Source: Arthrobacter sp. EPSL27 (lineage in GTDB: Bacteria > Actinomycetota > Actinomycetes > Actinomycetales > Micrococcaceae). From it: 64,000 nucleotides of DNA. Each line of letters starts with the position of its first letter. Position 1 is the stretch's first letter. A program made the position numbers and the translations under genes. The stretch spans positions 1 to 64,000 of the forward strand of contig NZ_LNUT01000002.1 of assembly GCF_001512305.1 (NCBI RefSeq). The letters run 5' to 3'. Shown piece by piece: positions 35,339-44,209 of the stretch. Below the pieces are notes generated by a model. The model saw only the letters and a list, made by a program, of their open reading frames with translations, was not told the origin of the DNA and ran no database searches.

Positions 35339-36088
35339 CTAGCGTTCCAGGCCTCCGCGTTCGAGAGTCCGGCCCTTACCCGAGGCAGTCCCCATGCGAG
35401 CGATCTTGGCTGCCGTGGGCTTGGTGGCAACTGCTGCGTGGGGGTGTGTCCCTTGGTGCTTGTCGGCCAGAAGCCTAGCCTTGACCGCTTCCCTGTCACC
35501 CTTGCCTTCCAGGCTTTGGGCCAGCTGCTGGCGTCGTTCTGCAGTGTCCCAAGCCGGTTCGCTTCTGTCTGCCCGGTCCTGTCGGTTGGCGCCGGCAATG
35601 GCTGCACGGGCCACCACTTCATCGGTGCGCGCGGCCGATGATTTGGTCCGTTCACTTTCGGATTCGGTGCGGGCCTGCTGTGCCCGGGCAAGGGCCGCGG
35701 ACACGGATGCCTCGTCCGCACCGGTGTTGTTCACGTCGATGCCGTAACGGCTCTGGACCTGTTCGCCGATCTTCTCGGCCGCCCGCGCAGCTTCGGGGTC
35801 GTAGGCCTTCCACGCCGTGGCCGTCTCGTGAACCCGCTCGATCATTTCGGGGCTGGCTTTGTCCCACCAGTCCTCGCGGGAGACCGGCGCCAGCTGGGCC
35901 CGGGCGGCAGCCCGCTGGGCGTCAAAGCGTTCCTGCAGCTCCCGGGCCCGTTGTTCCTCTGCTGCGGCGATGGTGCGCTGTTCCTGTTCGCGCATTCTGG
36001 CAAGCTGCTCGCCGATGCGACTGGCAACCATCAGCCCGGTACGCATCGCCCCGTCGACTGCATCTTCCATTCCGTCTGCTTCGCTCAT
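35339..36088 (-). CDS. Plasmid mobilisation-region coiled-coil protein
   Basis: The 249-residue highly charged, Ala/Arg/Glu-rich protein is probably mostly helical coiled coil. It begins MSEADGMEDAVDGAMRTGLM and has no membrane segment. It sits nine bases after the relaxase gene, in the same direction. Similar proteins follow relaxases on actinobacterial plasmids and may help load the relaxosome, but no activity is established. It is the last gene of the mobilisation operon. Confidence 0.6.
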   Translation of the reverse strand: MSEADGMEDAVDGAMRTGLMVASRIGEQLARMREQEQRTIAAAEEQRARELQERFDAQRAAARAQLAPVSREDWWDKASPEMIERVHETATAWKAYDPEAARAAEKIGEQVQSRYGIDVNNTGADEASVSAALARAQQARTESESERTKSSAARTDEVVARAAIAGANRQDRADRSEPAWDTAERRQQLAQSLEGKGDREAVKARLLADKHQGTHPHAAVATKPTAAKIARMGTASGKGRTLERGGLER

Positions 36089-36097
36089 GCTCTTCCC

Positions 36098-37696
36098 CTA
36101 TCGCTCGATGCCTGGATTGTTCTGCCGGTGGGACTCTTCGGTCCGCGGCTGCGCTCCCTGCAGCTGCGCTGCGTCCGGTCGGGTCAGAACGGGAGGCAAC
36201 GGTGAGCCGCCTCGTGAACGTTCGACCAGGAGCCTTGATTTGAGGGCTTCCTCGGACGCTTCCGGGTGCTGTTGGCGCAGCGTCTCCATCGACATCGGCT
36301 GTGCCTTGAGTGTCTGTGCGTTCGCGCTGGCCTCGACAACCTTGCTGGCCGCCCTGACGGCGGAGGAAAGTCCCCGAACCCGGCGCAAATCGTCCGTTGC
36401 CTTGTGCATGTCATGGATCGCCCGGGCCGTCTGGGCGAGCTGCCGGAACATGAGGGCGTACGCGGCGCGGTCGCTCTTGGAGGTCGCGGCCAGGAGGATC
36501 ATGGTCGCCCCGCGGGCGGACGGCAGGGACACTGCCGGCCGTGCCGGGTAACGGCGCAGCTGGGCGGACTTGGCGAGTTCTCGGGCGGCGTCTGCGAGCG
36601 GTCCCGGTGTCGGTTCAATCCGTTTGGACCATGCACCGAACGCCGCGGAAGTCTCGCGGGCTGCCTGCGCCCAGGCGGCGTGATCATCGTGCGGGGTCGT
36701 GGCCAGTTTCTCCCGGAGGGAACTGACGTCATTGGCGCACTTGCTCCACAGCTCAGCCGATGGCTGCAGCGTCTCCCGGCCGGGGCTCACCGGCCGGCGG
36801 TTGCGCGCCGCGGCGTTCCATTCCGCGACAGCGGAAGTAGCCGACTCAGGGGTGCTATCCCACTCTGCCCGAAGCTTGGGCAGAGCCAGGTCACGGCCCA
36901 ACGAGTTGCCGCCGAACCACACGGCGCGCTCTCCCTTGCGGGGGCGTTCGGCCACGGAGTAGCCGGTCACGACGTCGGTGCGGCCGGCCGCGTAGCGGGG
37001 CCGCACGAGCATGCCCTCCTGGCGTGCCCGCCGGACAAACTCCGCCTCATCTGTCGATGCCCCTGCGCAGACGCGCACCTTGCGGGCGAGGCTGTGGCGC
37101 TCGACTTCCGGCAGCCCCTGGCGGATGGCTTTCGACTGTTCGGCCGGGGTGAATCCGCGCTCGGCGCGTAGGGTCCCGACCTCGTTCAGTCCGTACTTCT
37201 TCTCCAGTGTCCTGGCAGCTTGCTGGGACTTGTACTTGCTCTTCCAGCCGTTCCATTTGGTGCCGTCGTCCCGGACCATCGACGCCACTATGTGGATGTG
37301 GTCGTTGCCGTTCTTGCTCAATCCGTGACGGACCGCAACCCACCGGGCGGGAGCCTTTCCCCCGTCCTCAGTGAAGTCCATTTCCTTCATGAAATCGTTC
37401 GCGATGGCACCCCAACGCTCGTCGCTGAGCTGACCTTCTTCTGCGGCCAGACTCAGCGAGCAGTGGAAGACGTGTCCACCGTCCACGTCGGTGCCGAAGA
37501 ACTGCTTGGCCCGGTCGAGTGCGTTGGCAATGTCGAGGGCAACATCGCGGTTCAACTCGTTGTCGTCGTGCCAGGCCATGAGCGCCGAATCGCCCGCAAC
37601 GAGGTGCGGTTCTTCGTGTTCGTTTGCCCGCCCCGGTCCAGCGAGGTAGATCATCAGACCCGCCATGCGGTCGCCCTGGGTGATGTTCGGAATCAC
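36098..37696 (-). CDS. Relaxase/mobilisation nuclease (MobA/VirD2-like)
   Basis: The 532-residue relaxase would nick the plasmid at oriT and lead the strand into the recipient. The N-terminal nuclease domain has VIPNITQGDRMAGLMIYLAG, then PHLVAGD, and the histidine metal triad in HGLSKNGNDHIHIVAS near residue 134. The catalytic tyrosine is probably the one in MIYLAGPG. GTG 37696 is chosen because the conserved IPNI begins there. The remainder is helical and charged. It starts eight bases after the MobC stop; MobC, relaxase and the coiled-coil protein form one leftward operon. Confidence 0.88.
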   Translation of the reverse strand: MIPNITQGDRMAGLMIYLAGPGRANEHEEPHLVAGDSALMAWHDDNELNRDVALDIANALDRAKQFFGTDVDGGHVFHCSLSLAAEEGQLSDERWGAIANDFMKEMDFTEDGGKAPARWVAVRHGLSKNGNDHIHIVASMVRDDGTKWNGWKSKYKSQQAARTLEKKYGLNEVGTLRAERGFTPAEQSKAIRQGLPEVERHSLARKVRVCAGASTDEAEFVRRARQEGMLVRPRYAAGRTDVVTGYSVAERPRKGERAVWFGGNSLGRDLALPKLRAEWDSTPESATSAVAEWNAAARNRRPVSPGRETLQPSAELWSKCANDVSSLREKLATTPHDDHAAWAQAARETSAAFGAWSKRIEPTPGPLADAARELAKSAQLRRYPARPAVSLPSARGATMILLAATSKSDRAAYALMFRQLAQTARAIHDMHKATDDLRRVRGLSSAVRAASKVVEASANAQTLKAQPMSMETLRQQHPEASEEALKSRLLVERSRGGSPLPPVLTRPDAAQLQGAQPRTEESHRQNNPGIER

Positions 37697-37703
37697 GGTG
37701 AAA

Positions 37704-38099
37704 CTACCGCCCGGCCATGTCGGCGAGCTGACGGTCAATCCGGATGATGACAGCGCGCGCATGGGCGATGGAAGCGGCAGCTTCCGCCGGCACTTCCCCC
37801 GTCGCATTCGCGTGACGCGCGATCTGGTTGATGTTGTTCGCCACGGTCCCGACAAGACGCTGCAACGTAGAGAGCTGCATGAACTGATTCCGCCGCTCCG
37901 ACGGATTCTCTGTGCCCTCGCTGAGCGCCGCCTCGATCAAAAGCCGCGGGATCGTGACACGGTGCTTCTCCGCCAAGGCAAGGAGCTGGGCTTCCTCTTC
38001 CGGACTGACCTTAACCTCGTGACGATGCATCCGGCCGCCGTCAACATTCGCCCGACGACGACGGGACTTCCAACCGGCGAAGCCACTGCCTTCACTCAC
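37704..38099 (-). CDS. mobC: MobC-like relaxosome accessory protein
   Basis: The 131-residue protein has a basic N-terminus (WKSRRRRANVDGGR), an RHH-like HEVKVSPEEEAQLLALAEKH segment and the MobC helix QRLVGTVANNINQIARHANATG. This motif identifies MobC/RlxA-type proteins that melt oriT for the relaxase. GTG 38099 is preferred; an earlier in-frame start at 38153 would overlap the presumed oriT hairpins. The gene is first in the mobilisation operon, directly beside two inverted repeats. Confidence 0.82.
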   Translation of the reverse strand: MSEGSGFAGWKSRRRRANVDGGRMHRHEVKVSPEEEAQLLALAEKHRVTIPRLLIEAALSEGTENPSERRNQFMQLSTLQRLVGTVANNINQIARHANATGEVPAEAAASIAHARAVIIRIDRQLADMAGR

Positions 38100-38150
38100 T
38101 TGTCCCGCCCTTCGAATTTGCCAGCGCAGCGAACCCGGAAACCCGGGGAC

Positions 38151-38218
38151 CACACTGACAAGTGTGCCGCATCCGAGACGACAAGTCGAGGATCAGGCCA
38201 ACTTAGCCGTGCTAAGTT
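38151..38218. other. Probable oriT region with two inverted repeats
   Basis: CACACT-GACA-AGTGTG (38151-38166) and AACTTAGC-CGT-GCTAAGTT (38200-38218) are perfect inverted repeats in the gap between mobC and a divergent gene. Relaxase operons are usually encoded next to oriT, with the nick site just 3' of such a hairpin. The nick site itself cannot be assigned by eye. Confidence 0.55.
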
Positions 38219-38345
38219 ACCAGCTTGCTCCGCCCAAGTGGCGGCTACACTTTTCCTCCGCTTTGTGGTAATCCGGTTCCGGAAATGGCACGCCGCTGCG
38301 CGTCGTTGCCCGAAAAGCCGCTGTCCCTGTGGTTACCGTGGATGC

Positions 38346-38654
38346 ATGCCAGCCATCGATATCGAACAGACCCGCAACCAGGCCCGCGCCCTCCTGGACT
38401 CACGCATCGAATCCGTCACGAACCTGGTCAAGACCAGGCAGCGGATCACCGACCTGCGCGAGCAGCTCGCGGACGCCGAACGCGAAGACAAGCGCGCCTA
38501 CGTGCGCGCCACTAAAGACGGGTGGAGCCCCGAGGAACTGAAGAAACTCGGGCTCGAGTCCGGCGCCGCAGCGCGACGCCGGAAGCCGGCCACCACCCGC
38601 ACGGCAGAAGAAGCATCCCCATCTTCCGCCGGTGGGGATACCGGGGCTGAGTAA
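38346..38654 (+). CDS. Small coiled-coil protein of the mobilisation region
   Basis: The 102-residue charged helical protein begins PAIDIEQTRNQARALLDSRI and contains a probable coiled coil (TRQRITDLREQLADAERED) and GWSPEELKKLGL. ATG 38346 matches the point where coding character begins. It is transcribed divergently from mobC across the presumed oriT. Relatives occur at this position on other actinobacterial plasmids; an oriT-binding or relaxosome role is inference. Confidence 0.65.
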   Translation: MPAIDIEQTRNQARALLDSRIESVTNLVKTRQRITDLREQLADAEREDKRAYVRATKDGWSPEELKKLGLESGAAARRRKPATTRTAEEASPSSAGGDTGAE

Positions 38655-39237
38655 GCTTGCCCCTCGCCCACATGGGCACGGCAAAAGCTAAATCCTTCGG
38701 GCTTTTCCCGCACCCATGTGCACGACGGGACCCACCTGACCGGCAGCACACAGACGCCAGGGCACCACGGGCAGGAACCGCACCACCGGGACCGGCGAAT
38801 GTGCACAGCCTCGAAATTGGGGACGCACCACGGACGCCTTTCCCATGGTCCAAGACTTGCGCTCCCGGGCCGCGGCCACGCGGGCGGCAATGTCTCTTTC
38901 AGCCGTAGTCGCGACAAATCTACGGGCCTCAACATAGCGCAGGGCGGCACCTTTCGAGGTGCCGGCCTTCATCTGTTTGTAGCGTCTGGTTCAGTCGGTG
39001 TCGCTGACGTGATCCTCAGGAATCTGGCCAGCGGCACTCAGCCAGATAGTCGCCACCGAGCACTTCACGCGCAGCGATTTCGAAGAGCGAGGCGTGAAGT
39101 GGACCAAGACCCGGATAGACCGGGCGCCGAGCATCAGCCTCGAATCCACGATGCCAGGCGGGCACTTGTTCTAGCTCAGCCTCGTACGGACCGGCTGGTT
39201 AGTACCGCAGGCCTCCGAGAGTTCCCACGGCTTCCTG
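38655..39237. other. 583-bp stretch with no supported intact gene
   Basis: A weak hairpin AAAAGC/GCTTTT at 38684-38707 could end transcription of the preceding gene. A frame near 39050-39173 (EHFTRSDFEERGVKW) has protein-like composition and a stop but no start, so it may be the tail of a decayed gene. Nothing else is recognisable. Confidence 0.35.
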
Positions 39238-39501
39238 TCACTCTGCCGCAGGAAAGGTTGGCTTTTCTACCAATGACGGCGGCATGACCACCACGTCGCC
39301 TCCGATGACGACTACCCAATCCTGCAACTTGAGGTGTAGTTCGGGACCGCTGTCGTAGAACCTCAATGTTCCAAGGGCAGGGGCACTTTGGTGGCTGACC
39401 CGAGGTCGATATTTCCTAACTAACTCCGCGACGGCCGCAACAGTCTCCGGGCCCGTGAATTGCACGCCTTCATCAGGTTTGTACCGACGGTAGTTGGGCA
39501 C
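39238..39501 (-). CDS. Small hypothetical protein
   Basis: The 87-residue protein reads PNYRRYKPDEGVQFTGPETV early and DWVVVIGGDVVVMPPSLVEK late. GAGGAG stands seven bases before GTG 39501, which supports translation. The late segment resembles short phage-type beta proteins, but no family can be named with confidence. No cotranscribed neighbour is evident. Confidence 0.5.
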   Translation of the reverse strand: MPNYRRYKPDEGVQFTGPETVAAVAELVRKYRPRVSHQSAPALGTLRFYDSGPELHLKLQDWVVVIGGDVVVMPPSLVEKPTFPAAE

Positions 39502-39729
39502 GCGCAGCTCCTCTATCAAAACGTCCGCGCGGAGCTAGTCCCCCGCGTATAAAGAAACCCTACTTCCATCGCAGCATCCCCTTTGAGCCCGCGGAACCTT
39601 CCCGTAAGCCGGTCCCTCACCGGGACATTCTTGGCCCTCTCCCCCGTCGCAAAATCCCTTCATGTGCTGGGATCCGAGATTCGGGTATACCCCGCCCCCA
39701 AAACTGTCCCACTGAGGTTGCTCAATGCG

Positions 39730-39812
39730 CGACGGAGCCGGGGCAAGCCGAAGGGCAAGCAGCCGAGGAGTTGTGAAAGGGAGCATGCGCACCGCCGAGC
39801 AGGCAGGCAGTC
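39730..39812 (+). repeat. Direct repeat copy A bracketing the toxin-antitoxin/IS110 module
   Basis: About 83 bp beginning CGACGGAGCCGGGGCAA matches a copy at about 42890-42971 in the same orientation. Conserved words are AGGGC-AGCAG, GTTGTG, GCGCA-CGCCGAGCA and CAGGC-GTC, with scattered substitutions and a 2-base indel. The interval between them holds the zeta pair and an IS110 transposase. Confidence 0.65.
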
Positions 39813-39871
39813 AGCGCGGCGGGGCCACATACCTTCATCACAAGCTGCCCGGAAGACGGAGACAGCAATGC

Positions 39872-40729
39872 CTAATGCGGTGATGGCCCTCTGAAAATAG
39901 TTTCGGAGGACAGGATGACCTCTCCCGTTCGGGGGTCGACGTCGAATCTGCGCAGCGTTCCACGCCCGAGTTCGGAACCGGCACGCTCGGCCAGGGTCAG
40001 GGCGTTGGTGGCGCAGACTGAGGCTCCGGAGGGATCTGGGAAGCAGCTGCTAATCGCCTGATCTGGAACGAACCTACCGCCCAAATCTTCGGATTGGCGA
40101 TCATCCCACCACCGTTCCTTTGCCCGTTCGAGCACAATGGCCAGTGAGGCCTCTACATCCACGACATCGAGATCTTCGTACCCCGCATCGAAGAGCTCAC
40201 CGATGTACTGCGTAACGAGGGGGTCCCAGAAGAGTGTGCCTTCAATGACGATGTTCTCCCCTGCTGCCAAAGCCAGGCCTCGAACGATGTCAACCGTCCG
40301 GGTCGACATCGAATGGATGTGACTGGATAGCTCGCGGACGCTTACAGGCTGACCGTCAGGCAGCACGTGTGAGTGCCGGTAGGCCAGTAATCCCTGCCGC
40401 TCGGCTTCTATGAGCAGCAGGTCCTTTGCAATGTCAGCGTCGATAATCCGGTACCCGCCGAGGGACATCGTTTTGCGGGCTGCCGTCTTGCCGGCTCCCG
40501 GTGGCCCCGCCGTCACTACGACCGCTTGCCCACCGGCCGAGACGTCGCTTTGCAGCTGCATGTACGCGTGCGCTGTTCGTACGATTGCCAGATCATCGAA
40601 GTATTTGGTCAACTCGTCCGGTCGCTGATTGAGGGCACCCCCGGGCGCGAAAAGGTCAGTGAGGGCGGAATGGATTTCTTCCCTTTCAGCGGCCAATGGC
40701 CGCCCTGACGCTGTTGAACTCTTCTTCAC
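39872..40729 (-). CDS. Zeta-type toxin (UDP-N-acetylglucosamine kinase family)
   Basis: The 285-residue protein has Walker A GPPGAGKT followed by ARKTM, the zeta-type YRIIDADIAKDLLL substrate loop and a helical SSHIHSMSTRTVDIVRGLAL segment. Zeta toxins phosphorylate UDP-sugar cell-wall precursors. GTG 40729 starts 44 bases inside the upstream antitoxin-like gene, the usual antitoxin-first order with translational coupling. A role in post-segregational maintenance of the plasmid is likely. The kinase core is intact. Confidence 0.85.
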   Translation of the reverse strand: MKKSSTASGRPLAAEREEIHSALTDLFAPGGALNQRPDELTKYFDDLAIVRTAHAYMQLQSDVSAGGQAVVVTAGPPGAGKTAARKTMSLGGYRIIDADIAKDLLLIEAERQGLLAYRHSHVLPDGQPVSVRELSSHIHSMSTRTVDIVRGLALAAGENIVIEGTLFWDPLVTQYIGELFDAGYEDLDVVDVEASLAIVLERAKERWWDDRQSEDLGGRFVPDQAISSCFPDPSGASVCATNALTLAERAGSELGRGTLRRFDVDPRTGEVILSSETIFRGPSPH

Positions 40730-41123
40730 TGAGAAGACCCTGTGCTACTGCAGCTACGACCTGATCCCAACTGCCTGGGATGCGTCCTTCATGCGGATAC
40801 GGTGCCTCTTCGCCAAAGGTGTAGGCAAAGGTCTTGAGTTTGGCCACGAGTTCTTCCCGCGGTGTGTCGTAGGCGAAGGCGCGGAGGATTATCTCCTCGG
40901 GATCCAGCTCGAGGTTTCCTCCCCTGCGCTCGATTGCCTTCAACATGCGGTGAACTTTGGCTTGGCTGGTTGCCAGAACCTCGGCGATCTCCCGCTGGCT
41001 GAAGTTCCGCTGGGCCACATTCTGAACCGCCCGAAGATCGTCAAGCAGATCGACGCGCTGCCGGGCCTGGCGCTGCAGTGCCTGGCGATGCATTGCGGCA
41101 AGGCCGCTGTCCATGGTGAGCAT
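40686..41123 (-). CDS. HTH antitoxin-like partner of the zeta toxin
   Basis: The 145-residue protein has a central helix-turn-helix (FSQREIAEVLATSQAKVHRMLKAI, split by the turn at LATSQ) and an acidic C-terminal half that may bind the toxin. ATG 41123 has AAGGAAA upstream. It differs from classical epsilon antitoxins, combining DNA binding and probably toxin neutralisation in one protein. A 31-bp perfect palindrome 31 bases upstream is the obvious autoregulatory operator. Its last 44 bases overlap the toxin gene. Confidence 0.8.
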   Translation of the reverse strand: MLTMDSGLAAMHRQALQRQARQRVDLLDDLRAVQNVAQRNFSQREIAEVLATSQAKVHRMLKAIERRGGNLELDPEEIILRAFAYDTPREELVAKLKTFAYTFGEEAPYPHEGRIPGSWDQVVAAVAQGLLSEEEFNSVRAAIGR

Positions 41124-41153
41124 CAGCTTTCCTTTCTTCGTGGGTTCTAGTCT

Positions 41154-41184
41154 AGCTCCTTGATTCACTGTGAATCAAGGAGCT
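41154..41184. promoter_or_regulatory. 31-bp perfect palindrome, likely operator of the zeta pair
   Basis: AGCTCCTTGATTCAC and GTGAATCAAGGAGCT flank one T. All fifteen positions on each arm pair. It is 31 bases upstream of the antitoxin start, where a promoter and operator are expected. Confidence 0.8.
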
Positions 41185-41403
41185 ACGGATGTCGTTGCCG
41201 AGTGAGTTGATCCGATCGTCTCTCGAGCGGGGATGACTCCAGCTCAACCACTCCTCCGTCTCGCATCCCTAGCGATATGAGGCGAGCAATAGCTGGGGAG
41301 CCGAGTTTCGACAGGTCGCGCTGAGGGGTTCGAGTAAGCTCCCGATTGATGCGCCTTCCAAATTAGGGTCATGCGCCACGGCCAAGGGACTTAGCCGACC
41401 ACC

Positions 41404-42552
41404 TCAAGAACCAGGATTGCTGAGGCTGTGCAGCTGACGATGTGCTCCTTCTTGGCAGGGGTCTGCCCCTTCTGGGTGGGATCGGGCCGGTTCCGCTGTG
41501 GCGTAAAGGGTGTTGAGTTGGCGGTAGAGGGTTCGGGCGATGTAGCGCTTGAGGGATCTGCGGATTTCGCGGTAGCTGCGGCCTTCTTGGGTGCGTTTGG
41601 TGACGTAGTCCCGTGTTCCGGGGTCGTGGGCCATCCGGGTCATGGTGATGGTGTGCAGGGCTCGGTTGAGGCGCCGATCACCGCCCCGGTTGAGCCTGTG
41701 CCGGACAGTGTTACCGCTTGAGGCGGGCAAGGGATTCACCCCTGCCAGTGAGGCGAAGGCAGCTTCGCTGCGGACTCTTCCTGGATGCGACCATGCTGTC
41801 AGGACGGTGGCGACTGTGACAGCCCCGGCACCCATCATCTCCAACAGCGGCGCAGCGGGGCTTTGTTGGATCAGTTCTGTCATGCGCTTGTGGTTCGCCG
41901 TCAGCTGTGTGGTTACTTCGAGAACGCGGCGCGCCAGCCGGGCTGCTTCCTCGCGTGCGATTGATAGTTCGATCGGTTCCTGTCGTTCCCGCCATCTGGT
42001 GATCGTGGCGATCTGGGCGGGAACCAATGGTTTACGAGCGTCGATTCCAAGGTCGTGTGCCCGGAGTAGGGCGATGAGTGCATTGACATTCATTGTTCGT
42101 TCCCGGGTCAACTGATCCCGTGCTGCGTTCAGGATCCTGAGTCCGGCACGGGTGCCTTCGCCCCGGCGCGGGACTCGAAGCTGGGACTCCTCTAAGGCCA
42201 GGACTGCGGTTCCGATGGCTGCGGCGTCCAGCGGGTCGGATTTGCCGATCCCCCGGCGTCCTCGGGCGTTCATTCGTGGAGCTTCGGCGACGTCGTAGCC
42301 GGCGTCGGCTACTGCCCTCGCCAAACCTGCCCCGTAGGAGCCGATACCCTCGACGGCCCATAGACAGGCCATATCGCCGTCTGTCCGTCGGCCCACCCAG
42401 GTGAGTGCGCGGGAGATCCCTGCCTGGGTGGTCGGGAACTGCTCGCACGCGACCTGTCGCTTGGTATTGGCGTCGATAATGGCGTAGGTGTGGGTGCGGG
42501 CGTGGCAGTCCACGCCGATGACGAATGGGCGGGTCTGCGCAACGATAGTCAA
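41404..42552 (-). CDS. IS110-family transposase (element 1)
   Basis: The 382-residue transposase has the N-terminal DEDD RuvC-like domain (FVIGVDCHARTHTYAIID, IGKSDPLDAAAIGTAV) and the C-terminal Tnp20 domain with MMGAGAVTVATVL and FASLAGVNPLPASSG; the catalytic serine lies in the latter. TTG 42552 is chosen because GGAGG lies eight bases upstream; a GTG nine bases earlier is too close. IS110 elements lack inverted ends and move through a bridge RNA encoded beside the gene. The frame is intact, so the element may be active. Confidence 0.9.
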   Translation of the reverse strand: MTIVAQTRPFVIGVDCHARTHTYAIIDANTKRQVACEQFPTTQAGISRALTWVGRRTDGDMACLWAVEGIGSYGAGLARAVADAGYDVAEAPRMNARGRRGIGKSDPLDAAAIGTAVLALEESQLRVPRRGEGTRAGLRILNAARDQLTRERTMNVNALIALLRAHDLGIDARKPLVPAQIATITRWRERQEPIELSIAREEAARLARRVLEVTTQLTANHKRMTELIQQSPAAPLLEMMGAGAVTVATVLTAWSHPGRVRSEAAFASLAGVNPLPASSGNTVRHRLNRGGDRRLNRALHTITMTRMAHDPGTRDYVTKRTQEGRSYREIRRSLKRYIARTLYRQLNTLYATAEPARSHPEGADPCQEGAHRQLHSLSNPGS

Positions 42553-42888
42553 CGCGGCCACCCTCCTTTCTTTCGAACGGGCAAGACTGGTCGCATCGCG
42601 ACCGGCACTGACCTGGGAGGAGTCACTTCGAGGCAATACTGTGATGAGCCACAACCGCAGGGCTGGGCAAGCTTCTAATCAAGCCACCGTCGTGGGGACA
42701 GGTCAACGCCGGTCGCTCCACCTGGCGCGGACAAGTCGGGGGAAATGCACCCTCAAGGGGGCAATTGTTTTTTCGAGTCACGCGTCAGGCAGAACGGCCG
42801 GCATCAACACTGCCAGCTAGTCCCAGACCAGCCACTGAAAGACTCACAATGTTTTTTGCCTGCTGGCGGAGCATCGCGTAGCTGTGCC
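42553..42888. ncRNA. Candidate bridge-RNA region of IS110 element 1
   Basis: The non-coding flank upstream of the transposase contains the perfect hairpin GGTCGC-ATC-GCGACC at 42589-42603 and further GC-rich pairing potential. In the IS110 group a bridge RNA is transcribed from this side of the element. Loop sequences and element ends cannot be fixed by eye. Confidence 0.35.
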
Positions 42889-42971
42889 CGACGGAGCCGG
42901 GGCAACCCGCAGGGCGAGCAGTGGATGGGTTGTGGGAGGAAATAAGCGCAGCGCCGAGCACAGGCGGTCGG
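42889..42971 (+). repeat. Direct repeat copy B
   Basis: Matches 39730-39812 in order and orientation, starting CGACGGAGCCGGGGCAA and ending CAGGC-GTC. A weaker third likeness (CTGTGAACGGGAG, then CCGCGCCGCGC) lies at about 43091-43121. The rest of the gap up to 43222 shows no gene. Confidence 0.65.
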
Positions 42972-43222
42972 CTGCGCTGCCGTCCGCAGGACGGTTGAGC
43001 CGGTGGAGCGGGCACGTAGGATCCAACGGACAGCAGCAAAAAAGAAAAGAAGAATGCTTGTGCTGTCCGAGCGCAGCGAGGCCCTTGTCCTGTGAACGGG
43101 AGCGGGAACCGCGCCGCGCGTCACCTCACATAGTGCCGACGCCTCTGTTTATGCCACAATTCCAGGGGTTGAGCGCGGTAGCCTTCTGAACGGCGGGGAG
43201 AGCAGCCCAAAATGTCGACGGA

Positions 43223-44209
43223 CTAGGCCCGAGTCGGGACGGCGGGGGAAGGCTGGCTGCCGTTGGGCGGGTTTTCTTCGGCCCTCCTGTGACGTTGTCG
43301 AGGGGCTGGCAGCGTCAGGACAAACAGGCTGCCTGCGACCAGTCCGGCACCGACCCAGGCAAGTGCCGGCAGGCGTTCACCCACGATCACCACCGCCAGG
43401 ATGGCGGCCACCACTGTCTCCGCGAGGGAGATCGTCGTGGCCGTGCTGGTGCGGACACGGGCCAGGCCCCAGCCGAACAGAACGTAGCCGGCAAACATCG
43501 GAACAAGTGCCATATAGGCGCCGACGGCCAGATTCTGCCAGGCCGCGAGGAGTGGAGCTCCGGTGAGTGCCAAGACGGGCATGAGAAGTAGCCCGCCGGC
43601 GCCGAAGACGGCTCCCATTGCTGCCCTTGACGGTATGCCCGTGTTGATCAGGCGGTGGGCGGCCCAGGAGTAGAGCGCATACGTGAGACCGGCAGCCAGC
43701 CCAAGGCCGATGCCGGCGGGTGTGGACCATCCCGAAGCAGATGCTGATGCCGGATCACTGTTCGCGGCTTCAGCGCAGCAGAGCAGCACGGAACCGGATA
43801 GACCGAGCGCAGCGCCGGCCGCCCAGCGGCCTGTAAATCTTCGTTTGTCGACAATCCGTTCAATGACGGCGGAGGCGAGGGGAGCTGAACCGATGGAGAC
43901 AACTGTTCCGACCGCCACCCCGGCCAGGTGCATGGACGAGTAGAAGGCCAGCGGGTACGCACCAACGGCCACCGAGCCCAATGCCACCGTGGGCCACTGA
44001 CAGCGCAGGGATGTCGAGCACGCGATGATCCGTCGGGCTGCAATCGCGCCCTGGAGCAGGCCGCCGAGGCCCATCGCTACCGCCCCGATAGCGAGGGGGC
44101 TTACTTCGGGGGCGAAGGTGGCCGCGGTCCCCGTTGTGCCCCACAACACCGAGGCGGCCAGCACAAACAGCCCGCCCCACGAACTCCCTCTAAACCCTGC
44201 AGTCTTCAC
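43223..44209 (-). CDS. EamA/DMT-superfamily transporter
   Basis: The 328-residue protein has ten predicted membrane helices in two EamA repeats. The first begins AASVLWGTTGTAATF and the second GLAAGLTYALYSWAAHRL, with the typical LAETVVAAILAVVIVGERL near the end. Such proteins export or import metabolites such as amino acids. GTG 44209 overlaps the stop of the TetR gene, so expression is coupled to its regulator. The substrate is unknown. Confidence 0.88.
   Translation of the reverse strand: MKTAGFRGSSWGGLFVLAASVLWGTTGTAATFAPEVSPLAIGAVAMGLGGLLQGAIAARRIIACSTSLRCQWPTVALGSVAVGAYPLAFYSSMHLAGVAVGTVVSIGSAPLASAVIERIVDKRRFTGRWAAGAALGLSGSVLLCCAEAANSDPASASASGWSTPAGIGLGLAAGLTYALYSWAAHRLINTGIPSRAAMGAVFGAGGLLLMPVLALTGAPLLAAWQNLAVGAYMALVPMFAGYVLFGWGLARVRTSTATTISLAETVVAAILAVVIVGERLPALAWVGAGLVAGSLFVLTLPAPRQRHRRAEENPPNGSQPSPAVPTRA

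Noticed and set aside
38718..39287. A 189-residue plus-strand frame downstream of the mobilisation region
   Set aside because: Composition is Arg/His/Gly-rich with no conserved segment and no ribosome site; the area looks decayed.
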